From Thiopseudomonas denitrificans (lineage in GTDB: Bacteria > Pseudomonadota > Gammaproteobacteria > Pseudomonadales > Pseudomonadaceae), in NCBI RefSeq assembly GCF_002866065.1, contig NZ_LNJZ01000002.1, positions 141,397 through 205,396 of the forward strand: 64,000 nucleotides of DNA. Direction: 5' to 3'. The translations under genes were made by a program, and so were the position numbers. Shown here in pieces: positions 24,973 to 32,353 of this stretch. The notes beneath the pieces are model-generated. The model did not search any database and was not told the origin of the DNA. It worked only from the letters and a program-made list of their open reading frames with translations. The first letter of the stretch is position 1; each line of letters opens with the position of its first letter.

Positions 24973-25808
24973 GTTGCCTGCTGCTGGCGCTGAAAAGTAC
25001 GAGGTAGGTTCGAGACCCCAGCGCGAGGATGTGCGAGCCGGGGTTCGAGGGGGTAACGCGAGCGATTATGTAGGAACAAAAAGCCGTTCCGGATGTGGAG
25101 AGCCTGACTGTGCTGGCGCTTGCAGGGCAGCCGGTGCGTCCGGTGCTGCTGGTGTCCAGACATTCAGGTGACTGGTGACGGGTACAGATTAGGGCTATGA
25201 AAGGGCAAGGCTTTATCGGCTCATCCGCATCATGCACGCAGGGTATTGCTGGTGCTGGTATCGGCGCTGGTGCTGGCGAGCCGGGCCGGCTGACCTGTTG
25301 CCCAGCACGGCAACCGCACACACCCACATTGAGAAATATCATCACCGGCGACCGGGCATTGTCGTATCGGCACACGGCTTGCATTACCGGCCTAAGCCAC
25401 AGCAATTGACGGTCATGGATGGAAAGCAGAAAACAGGCCAGCGCTGAAAGGCAGCCATGGAGCTGATGATATTTGCCTATTCACGCCATGCAGAGCGCAA
25501 CCGCTGGCGCCGCTATGCGATCCACCAGCACCAGCCCAGCGCAACCAGCGCCGCCGCGTAAAAGGTTCACGCAGTCACATAGGCCACAGCATCACCCAGA
25601 TGATTGAACGCCACCAGCGCCAAAACAGAGCGCGTGCCGGTCAATGTTCAGCCCAGCACCAGCAGCACCAGCCAAACAGGAGAACGCAGCAGGCCGGGGC
25701 AGGTGGCGCAGCCTGATAGCCCGGCAGGTATCGCCAGCAGCTGAACAGCCACAAGATCACCCCAAGGCGTATTCGCTGGCACCAACACCAGCCGGAACAC
25801 TCGAATTT
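24973..25808. other. GCTGG-rich non-coding end region of the element
   Basis: About 830 bp with no credible gene. The left part (24980-25280) is rich in GCTGGTGC/GCTGGCGC on the plus strand; the right part (25500-25790) carries the complementary CCAGCACCAGC/CCAGCGCC. The two halves are therefore in opposite orientation around about 25400. It may be a cis-acting region such as an origin or packaging site (inference). Confidence 0.45.
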
Positions 25809-25828
25809 GGTTCCAAGCGGGTTCCAAG
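25809..25828. repeat. putative integrase arm sites, right end (2 copies)
   Basis: GGTTCCAAG at 25809-25817 and 25820-25828, the same repeat and 11-bp period as at 17382-17412, 55 bp inside attR. Confidence 0.6.
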
Positions 25829-25839
25829 GGAACAGAAAC

Positions 25840-25867
25840 AAAAAGGCCACTTCGTTAAAAGTGGCCT
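25840..25867 (-). terminator. element-borne terminator downstream of the tRNA
   Basis: Stem AGGCCACTT (25844-25852) with AAGTGGCCT (25859-25867); on the minus strand it is followed by TTTTTG. It lies 16 bp past the tRNA 3' end and replaces the original terminator that the element displaced. Confidence 0.65.
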
Positions 25868-25883
25868 AAGTGCTTGATTTGTT

Positions 25884-25960
<77 letters not shown>

Positions 25961-26016
25961 GAATCAGGCTGGCAATTATACCTGCGCATGGCAAAGACGC
26001 AACTGCCGGAGTGTGT

Positions 26017-26051
26017 AAACCTGCCGGTGGCCGGGGGCGTCCGGCAGGTTT
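26017..26051 (-). terminator. hairpin downstream of the DUF3360 gene
   Basis: Perfect 11-bp arms AAACCTGCCGG and CCGGCAGGTTT with a 13-base loop, starting 7 bp after the stop. No T-run follows on the minus strand, so termination may be weak or the hairpin may protect the mRNA 3' end. Confidence 0.45.
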
Positions 26052-26057
26052 GTCGGC

Positions 26058-27533
26058 TTATTGCAGCACGCGGAATGATTCCATGATGGCCGGGATGCCG
26101 GGCAGCATGCCGATCAGCGCCATTACTGTTACCAGGATGCCGAAGGTGATCGCGGGAATGCCCCAGCGGTCGGTGCGGCTCAGTTCCTGGCTGCGTTTCT
26201 TGTCGCCGATGATGCCCATGTTGTCCAGCAGCATGGTCAGCGACCAGCCGAATACCGGGTTGACCAGCGCCGAGCCGAACACCACGATGGCAGCAGACTG
26301 GGAGGTCTTGCCTTCGCGGGTCATCTGCATGCCGGCTTCCAGCAGCGGGATATATACGCCGACGATCAGCGCGATGCTGAGCACGGGCGGCCAGACGGCC
26401 AGGTCCATCGGGTAGCCGATGATGGCTGCCGCGATGCAGAGCACGCCGGTCAGTACCGCACCGGCCGGAATAGGGCGGCGGGCAATCGCGGCAGGCACCA
26501 TGTAGGTACCCCATGAGGAGGTCAGGTTACCACCGCCGAGCAGGGTGCCGACAACCTGGCGGCCGGAGGCGATCACCATGGTGTCGTCGATTTCCATCAG
26601 TACTTTCTTGGCCGTTTGCGGGTAGTTGATCTTCTGGAAGATGCGGTGGCCAAGGAAGTCCGGTGACCACATGGCCACTGCCAGCACGGCAAAGGGCAAT
26701 ACCGCCATGAATTCGGCCGGGCCGGGCAGGCCCAGCTGCCAGCCGGTGTCTTCACCCCACCAGTAGGCCGGGTTCATGTTGGGCAGGCCGGGTTCGGTGC
26801 TGAACTGGAAGGGTGCGCCAAGAGCGAAGGCAATCACGCCGGCGAGCAGGCAACCGAGCGGGATGGCCAGCCATTTCTTGCCCAGGTGTTCCAGATAGGC
26901 GTACATGATCACGTTGGCCAGAACCACGACAAAGGCGATATGGGCGACGCCGTGGCCCTCCGCCCAGCTATACAGCGAGGCGATTTGCGAGGTGACGCCA
27001 ATAAACCCCAGGTAGAGCAGCAGGCCACCGGCGACGCCGTCGCTGGTCAGGCGGGCGAGCAGGCTGCCACCACGGAAAACCCCGAGCATCAGGCCCAGCA
27101 CGCCGATCAATATGCCCAGCGCCATCGGGTGGCCGCCGGAGGCGACAATCAGCGGAATCAGCGGAATCAGCGGGCCGTGCGTACCGGCCAGGTTGGCGCG
27201 CGGGTTGAGGAAGCCGGAAAACAGAATCACAAACAGCACGGCGGCAATGATCATCTCGAAGCGTGCGTTCTCGATGACGAAGCTGTCGGGCAGGCCGAGC
27301 GGACCGGCAAAGGCGCCGACGACGGCGGCAGCCATGACGATCTTGCCGATGGTGGCGGCAACGGCGGGTACCCAGTCTTCAAGCTCGAAACGGTAGTCGC
27401 GGTAGGGCAGGTTGATGCCCCAGCGCTTCGGATTCATGATCGAGAGTTCGTAGTCCAGGTAGTCCTGGCGGCGGGCAAACTCGCTGCTGGGGCGGTGCAG
27501 CTCCTGATAGGTTGTTTCGTTCGTATTGGTCAT
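26058..27533 (-). CDS. DUF3360 family membrane transporter
   Basis: 491 residues with about 11-12 membrane segments. The sequence NPKRWGINLPYRDYRFELED near the N-terminus and SGFLNPRANLAGTHGPLIPL with IVASGGHPMALGILIGVLGL match the DUF3360 family, related to SulP/NCS2-like permeases (the AGTHGP and SGG loops resemble substrate-binding elements). Substrate unknown. ATG 27533 is the family start (MTNTNETTYQELHRP); longer in-frame reading to 27605 is not supported. Single-gene unit with a long leader. Confidence 0.8.
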   Translation of the reverse strand: MTNTNETTYQELHRPSSEFARRQDYLDYELSIMNPKRWGINLPYRDYRFELEDWVPAVAATIGKIVMAAAVVGAFAGPLGLPDSFVIENARFEMIIAAVLFVILFSGFLNPRANLAGTHGPLIPLIPLIVASGGHPMALGILIGVLGLMLGVFRGGSLLARLTSDGVAGGLLLYLGFIGVTSQIASLYSWAEGHGVAHIAFVVVLANVIMYAYLEHLGKKWLAIPLGCLLAGVIAFALGAPFQFSTEPGLPNMNPAYWWGEDTGWQLGLPGPAEFMAVLPFAVLAVAMWSPDFLGHRIFQKINYPQTAKKVLMEIDDTMVIASGRQVVGTLLGGGNLTSSWGTYMVPAAIARRPIPAGAVLTGVLCIAAAIIGYPMDLAVWPPVLSIALIVGVYIPLLEAGMQMTREGKTSQSAAIVVFGSALVNPVFGWSLTMLLDNMGIIGDKKRSQELSRTDRWGIPAITFGILVTVMALIGMLPGIPAIMESFRVLQ

Positions 27534-27819
27534 AGGCGTTAGCTTGTAGTTATTAAAAAACACACACACTCGCCCCCCGGTGCGCGAGCACCGGAGGCAA
27601 GTCATTCAACAACGCTTATTGTTTTTGTTATGGACGCGGCCGGAGCCGCAAAAGGCGGGAAGACTCGGCAGGTTTGCGGCGGGCGCAAACATGAGGCTTG
27701 CCTGTGCTGTCACCAGCACAAAAGTGCGGACATTCTGAAGATATTGGCGGTGCAAGTCCATGCCTTGCAGGGAGACTTAAGTTGTATGCCTTTTGCAGGC
27801 TTATTATGGCTTGGGCAAT
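27534..27819 (-). promoter_or_regulatory. leader region of the DUF3360 gene
   Basis: There is no gene here. A hairpin CCGGTGC/GCACCGG (27577-27594) precedes a GTGTGTG-T6 stretch about 20 bp before the start codon. The length (up to about 280 nt) would allow a structured regulatory leader, but I recognise no known riboswitch. Confidence 0.3.
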
Positions 27820-27850
27820 AAAAACCCCGCTTATGATGAGCGGGGTTTTT
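27820..27850. terminator. bidirectional terminator after rpoD
   Basis: Stem AAAACCCCGC/GCGGGGTTTT with a 9-base loop (TTATGATGA), A/T-runs on both sides, 31 bp past the rpoD stop. Confidence 0.85.
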
Positions 27851-27880
27851 ATCAGCCTGGTAACCAGATGGGTGTCGGGC

Positions 27881-29740
27881 TTATTCGTCAAGGAACGAGC
27901 GCAGATGCTCGGAGCGGGACGGGTGGCGCAGCTTGCGCAGGGCCTTGGCCTCGATCTGGCGGATACGCTCGCGGGTCACGTCGAACTGCTTGCCGACCTC
28001 TTCCAGCGTGTGGTCGGTGTTCATGTCGATGCCGAAGCGCATGCGCAGCACCTTGGCTTCGCGTTCGGTCAGGCCGCTGAGCACTTCGCGGGTGGCTTCC
28101 TTGAGGTTTTCCACGGTGGCCACGTCAACCGGTGACTGCATGCTGGTGTCTTCGATGAAGTCGCCCAGGTGGGAGTCTTCGTCGTCGCCGATCGGGGTTT
28201 CCATCGAGATGGGTTCCTTGGCGATTTTCAGCACCTTGCGCACGCGGTCTTCGGTCATTTCCATGCGCTCGCCCAGCTCTTCCGGGGTCGGCTCGCGGCC
28301 CATTTCCTGCAGCATCTGGCGGGAAATGCGGTTGAGCTTGTTGATCGTTTCGATCATGTGCACCGGAATGCGGATGGTACGCGCCTGGTCGGCAATGGAG
28401 CGGGTGATCGCCTGGCGAATCCACCAGGTAGCATAGGTCGAGAACTTGTAACCACGGCGGTATTCGAACTTGTCCACGGCTTTCATCAGGCCGATGTTGC
28501 CTTCCTGGATCAGGTCGAGGAACTGCAGGCCACGGTTGGTGTACTTCTTGGCGATGGAGATGACCAGACGCAGGTTGGCCTCGACCATTTCCTTCTTGGC
28601 GCGGCGTGCCTTGGCCTCGCCAATCGACATGCGGCGGTTGATGTCCTTGATGTCGGCGATGGTCAGCCCGGTTTCCTGCTCCAGTGTCAGCAGGCTGTTC
28701 TGGTGGCGCTGGATGTCTGCCAGCAGCTCGCCCAGTGCGCTGGCGTATTTGCTTTTGCCCTGGCTGAGTTTTTCCGCCCAGTCGAGCTGGGTTTCGTTGC
28801 CGGGGAAGTTTTTGAGGAAGTCGGCGCGGGGCATGCGTGCGTCACGCACACACAGTTGCATGATGGCGCGTTCCTGGGCGCGAACCTGCATCAGGGTGCT
28901 GCGGATCTGGTCGATCAGGGCGTCATAGACCTTGGGCGACAGCTTGATCGGCATGAACAGCTCGCCCAGAGTGTCCAGGGCGGCGGTGACACTCTTGGTG
29001 TTGCGCTTGTAGCGGGCCAGCAGCTTTTGCGTGGCGATCAGCTGTTCCTCGATAGCGCCAAAGCGCTGCTTGGCCAGCTCGGGATCGGGGCCGCCGTCAG
29101 TGGCTTCCTCTTCCTCTTCATCACCGTTTTCGTCTTCGTCCTCTTCGGCGTCATCATCGGCTTGCTTGTCGGCCTTGGTTGCCGGCTGGGCATCTGCCGG
29201 CGTGGTGGCCGGTTCGGGAATGCTGTCATCCGGATCGATATAGCCGTTGAACACGTCGGTCAGGCGGCCGTTTTCCTCGATCAGGCGGTTGAACTCGGCC
29301 AGCACGCCGTCCACGGCACCGGGGAAGTGGGCAATGGCGTGCATGACGTCACGGATGCCTTCCTCGATACGCTTGGCAATTTCGATTTCGCCTTCACGGG
29401 TCAGCAGGTCCACGGTACCCATTTCGCGCATGTACATGCGGACCGGGTCGGTGGTGCGGCCGATGTCGGTTTCCACGGCAGCGAGGGCGGCAGCGGCTTC
29501 TTCGGCGGCGGCTTCGTCAGTGTCGGCTTCGGCCATCAGCAGGGCATCGGCATCGGGTGCCGTCTCGAAGACGTTGATGCCCATGTCGTTGATCATGCCG
29601 ATGATGTCTTCGACCTGCTCCGGATCGGAAATGTCTTCCGGGAGGTGATCATTGACCTCGGCGTACGTCAGGTAACCCTGCTCGCGCCCGAGCGCGATCA
29701 GTTCTTTCAAACGGGATTGCTGTTGTGCTGTAGCGGACAT
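27881..29740 (-). CDS. rpoD: RNA polymerase primary sigma factor RpoD (sigma70)
   Basis: 619 residues, normal for sigma70. Region 1.1 at the N-terminus ([20 protein letters not shown]), then region 1.2 ([20 protein letters not shown]), an acidic Asp/Glu-rich insertion in the non-conserved region at about 190-215, region 2 ([40 protein letters not shown]) and region 4.2 ([20 protein letters not shown]). It directs transcription of housekeeping genes. Downstream partner of dnaG in the rpsU-dnaG-rpoD macromolecular synthesis operon, 65 bp apart. Confidence 0.97.
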   Translation of the reverse strand: MSATAQQQSRLKELIALGREQGYLTYAEVNDHLPEDISDPEQVEDIIGMINDMGINVFETAPDADALLMAEADTDEAAAEEAAAALAAVETDIGRTTDPVRMYMREMGTVDLLTREGEIEIAKRIEEGIRDVMHAIAHFPGAVDGVLAEFNRLIEENGRLTDVFNGYIDPDDSIPEPATTPADAQPATKADKQADDDAEEDEDENGDEEEEEATDGGPDPELAKQRFGAIEEQLIATQKLLARYKRNTKSVTAALDTLGELFMPIKLSPKVYDALIDQIRSTLMQVRAQERAIMQLCVRDARMPRADFLKNFPGNETQLDWAEKLSQGKSKYASALGELLADIQRHQNSLLTLEQETGLTIADIKDINRRMSIGEAKARRAKKEMVEANLRLVISIAKKYTNRGLQFLDLIQEGNIGLMKAVDKFEYRRGYKFSTYATWWIRQAITRSIADQARTIRIPVHMIETINKLNRISRQMLQEMGREPTPEELGERMEMTEDRVRKVLKIAKEPISMETPIGDDEDSHLGDFIEDTSMQSPVDVATVENLKEATREVLSGLTEREAKVLRMRFGIDMNTDHTLEEVGKQFDVTRERIRQIEAKALRKLRHPSRSEHLRSFLDE

Positions 29741-29805
29741 ATTACCCTATCCAAACGTGGCCTGGGCTGGCGAAAAGACAAGTCGGGCATTATAGGCGAT
29801 GCCGG

Positions 29806-31701
29806 TCACTGTTGGCCAGTTGCCAGAGGCTTGCGGGGTTTTTGTGCAAGCAGGTGATTGAGTTGTTGTTTCTCGCTGTCATCCAGGCTGCGGGTGCGGG
29901 CCAGTTCCAGAAGGCGGTTGAGCCTAGTTTCACGCTGGCGACCGGATAGACAGGTTATGGTGTCGATAAATTGTTGTTCAAGGTTGTCGTGCTCGATGAG
30001 CCACTCTTTTTCCGCCAGGGAACGCAGCAGGTGTCCCTGCTCGGTGCCGTGCCAGCGTGCAATCAGCTGTAGTGGCGCCGGTTGTGGCGTTTTTTGGAGC
30101 GCTTCCAGCAGTGAGACGAGCAATTGCGCGTGCGGGTCATCTTCTGCGGCAAGATTACTGGCAGATTCCACCTTGAGCGCCAGTTCCGGGTGGTGCAACA
30201 GGCTGCGCATCGCTACCAGGTGGGGTGTCTCGACCTGATGCGGGCTGCGTTGCCGCGCCGGACGTGGCTGCTGTTCCGGGGCCGGATAAGCATGGGGCGG
30301 CGGGGCATCGTAGTTGCCGGGGCGGCCACTGTAGCCACTAGTGTCGGCTGCCGGTGCTGTGGCGCGAAATGCCGCAGGCCGTTCCGGCTGGCTCGCCGGG
30401 GCCGATACCGGCCTTGGTTGCGAGATGCCCAGCCCGGTCAGCTGCAGCAGCTGGCGCTCCATCAGTTGCTGCAGGTTGTGGCCGGGGATTTTTCCGATCA
30501 GCGGGCTGGCCAGCGTGGCCAGATGAGCCTTGCCTTCCAGGCTGTCCAGATCCAGCTCTTCACTCAGGTGGCGGAAGAAATAATCCGACAATGACTGGCT
30601 CTGGCTGCTGATACGTGCCCTGAAAGCCTCGGCTCCTTCGTTGCGCACCAGGTCATCCGGGTCGAGACCGTCAGGCAGGAACAGGAAGCGGGCACTGATG
30701 CCGTCCTTCATGTGCTCCAGCGTGGCTTCCAGTGCGCGCCAGGCCGCCTTGCGTCCGGCGTTGTCGCCATCAAAACAGAAGGTGATGGTCGGCACGATGC
30801 GCAGCAGGCGCTTGATATGCTCCGGCGTGGTGGCGGTGCCCAGCGTGGCCACGGCGTTGCGCAGCCCCTGCTGGGCCAGCGCGATTACGTCCATGTAGCC
30901 TTCCACCACCAGGATGTCCTGCAGCTGGCGGTTGTGCTGGCGTGCCTCGTACAGGCCGTACAGTTCCTGTCCCTTGTGGAACACCGGAGTTTCCGGCGAG
31001 TTCAGGTATTTGGGCTTGTCGTCACCGAGCACCCGGCCGCCAAAGCCGATTACCCGGCCACGGCTGTCGCGGATCGGAAAAATGATGCGGTCGCGGAACC
31101 GGTCATAGCGGCGGCCACTGTCGGGGTTTTCCGCCAGCAGGCCGGCTTCCAGCAGGTATTTTTCTTTCAGGCTGTCGCCGCCAAGCTCGCGCAGCAGGTT
31201 GTCCCAGCCGGGCGGGGCGTAGCCGAGCAAAAAGTCGCCGGCGATATCCTTGCTGATGCCGCGCTTGCCCAGGTATTGCACGGCGGTCTGCCGGGCAGGG
31301 TGGGCGTGCAGGGCGTTGCCGTAAAAGTCGCTGGCCGCCTGCAGGATGCCGAACAACGGTGACTGTGCCGGCTGGCGCGGTTGTTGCTGGTGCCTGCCTT
31401 CTTCGCGTGGCACCTCGACGCCGGCGCGGCGGGCCAGGCTTTCCACCGCCTCGGGAAAATCGACATGGTCATGGTCCATGACAAAGCCGATGGCATTGCC
31501 GCCGGCTCCGCAACCAAAGCAGTAGTAGAACTGCTTGTCGGGGCTGACGCTGAACGAGGGGGTCTTTTCCTGGTGAAACGGGCAGCAGGCGGTGTAGTTG
31601 CGGCCGGCTTTTTTCAGCTGGATACGCTCGCCCACCACTTCGACCAGGTCGGTGCGGTTGAGCAGGTCGTCGATGAATCCTTGTGGAATCAGTCCAGCCA
31701 T
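29806..31701 (-). CDS. dnaG: DNA primase DnaG
   Basis: 631 residues. The N-terminal zinc-binding domain (CPFHQEKTPSFSVSPDKQFY followed by YCFGCG), the RNA-polymerase/TOPRIM core (GFGGRVLGDDKPKYLNSPET, VEGYMDVIALAQQGLRNAVA, FCFDGDNAGRKAAWRALE) and a C-terminal DnaB-interacting helical domain are all present. A Pro/Gln-rich linker lies around residues 440-500. It makes RNA primers for replication. ATG 31701 (MAGLIPQGFIDDLLNRTD) is the family start. Middle gene of the operon. Confidence 0.97.
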   Translation of the reverse strand: MAGLIPQGFIDDLLNRTDLVEVVGERIQLKKAGRNYTACCPFHQEKTPSFSVSPDKQFYYCFGCGAGGNAIGFVMDHDHVDFPEAVESLARRAGVEVPREEGRHQQQPRQPAQSPLFGILQAASDFYGNALHAHPARQTAVQYLGKRGISKDIAGDFLLGYAPPGWDNLLRELGGDSLKEKYLLEAGLLAENPDSGRRYDRFRDRIIFPIRDSRGRVIGFGGRVLGDDKPKYLNSPETPVFHKGQELYGLYEARQHNRQLQDILVVEGYMDVIALAQQGLRNAVATLGTATTPEHIKRLLRIVPTITFCFDGDNAGRKAAWRALEATLEHMKDGISARFLFLPDGLDPDDLVRNEGAEAFRARISSQSQSLSDYFFRHLSEELDLDSLEGKAHLATLASPLIGKIPGHNLQQLMERQLLQLTGLGISQPRPVSAPASQPERPAAFRATAPAADTSGYSGRPGNYDAPPPHAYPAPEQQPRPARQRSPHQVETPHLVAMRSLLHHPELALKVESASNLAAEDDPHAQLLVSLLEALQKTPQPAPLQLIARWHGTEQGHLLRSLAEKEWLIEHDNLEQQFIDTITCLSGRQRETRLNRLLELARTRSLDDSEKQQLNHLLAQKPRKPLATGQQ

Positions 31702-31816
31702 TGTCCGTAATCCGTGTTGTTGGGGGTGACCGGTACCGCCGGGGCGGGCCGGAATGCTGCTTTTGAGGTGTCCGGGTTGGACCGGCAGCAATGCTGCGTG
31801 TTCAGGCTGTGAAGCG

Positions 31817-31840
31817 CAAAAACCCGGAACATGTCCGGGT
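31817..31840 (-). terminator. hairpin terminator between rpsU and dnaG
   Basis: Stem ACCCGG/CCGGGT around an ACATGT-containing loop (31822-31840), followed on the minus strand by TTTTT. This matches the classic partial terminator between rpsU and dnaG that lowers primase expression relative to S21. Confidence 0.75.
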
Positions 31841-31864
31841 CTTTTGGCTGCGAATGTCTGTCAA

Positions 31865-32080
31865 TTAATACAGACGCTCGCGGCGACGTTGTTCGCGCTG
31901 TACTTTCTTGGCGTGACGCTTGACGGCGGCGGCCGCTTTGCGCTTACGCTCTGCAGTAGGCTTTTCGTAAAATTCGCGACTGCGCACTTCAGAAAGTACA
32001 CCGGCTTTTTCGCAGGCGCGTTTGAAGCGACGCAGGGCAACGTCAAATGGTTCGTTGTCTTTCAGTTTGACAGCTGGCAT
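31865..32080 (-). CDS. rpsU: 30S ribosomal protein S21
   Basis: 71 residues, full length: [20 protein letters not shown], then [20 protein letters not shown] and a very basic C-terminus ([18 protein letters not shown]). Needed for translation initiation on the 30S subunit. First gene of the macromolecular synthesis operon with its own strong promoter. Confidence 0.97.
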   Translation of the reverse strand: MPAVKLKDNEPFDVALRRFKRACEKAGVLSEVRSREFYEKPTAERKRKAAAAVKRHAKKVQREQRRRERLY

Positions 32081-32171
32081 TCAATTCGTACCTTCATCGG
32101 GGACCGGTGGTTGATGTGTTTGCTTTCCTGTTGAACAGCAGGCAATGCACATCGCGTATTAAGGGTTGCGG

Positions 32172-32200
32172 ATTATAGACACTTTGTTTGGGGAATGCAA
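32172..32200 (-). promoter_or_regulatory. sigma70 promoter of rpsU-dnaG-rpoD
   Basis: Read on the minus strand: TTGCAT (32195-32200), a 17-bp spacer and a perfect TATAAT (32172-32177), about 92 bp upstream of the rpsU start. Confidence 0.75.
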
Positions 32201-32234
32201 AGTGGGGGGATGAATATTCTGTATACCCCGCACT

Positions 32235-32332
32235 GCTGCACCCCGTAGGTTCGAATTCATTCGAACAGGCACGCCCGCCCCCAGCGTTGCTGCAACCCCG
32301 TAGGTTCGAATTCATTCGAACAAACACGCCCC
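32235..32332. repeat. pair of REP-like elements with palindrome TTCGAATTCATTCGAA
   Basis: Two copies of CCCCGTAGGTTCGAATTCAT continuing TCGAACA, at about 32241-32264 and 32296-32321, each with 7-bp arms around a 2-base centre, and both followed by an ACGCCC-containing tail. Their layout (GTAGGT, then an N-CGAATTCATTCG-N palindrome) matches one half of the 73-bp tandem repeat at the right end of the window. Confidence 0.7.
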
Positions 32333-32353
32333 ACCCACGAACCCCCAAAAAAC

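Larger units (their letters stand above)
17265..25883. mobile_element. tRNA-integrated genetic element (8.7 kb)
   Basis: Defined by the two 50-bp direct repeats, one an intact tRNA 3' half and one a fragment, and a tyrosine integrase just inside the left end. The cargo is about 14 small genes, nearly all on the plus strand and mostly unrecognised, including several helix-turn-helix-like proteins and a DUF3077 protein. It has no obvious capsid, conjugation, resistance or restriction genes. GCTGGCGC, the reported Pseudomonas Chi octamer, is about tenfold denser here than in the rest of the window by eye. It may be a phage satellite or small integrative element (inference). Confidence 0.85.

Noticed and set aside
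27534..27819. Known riboswitch upstream of the DUF3360 transporter
   Set aside because: Hairpins are present but no conserved core of any riboswitch class was recognised.
28169..29857. Long open frame (562 codons) on the plus strand opposite rpoD
   Set aside because: Composition is His/Val/Gly-rich shadow of the rpoD codons; no ribosome binding site and rpoD is certain on the other strand.
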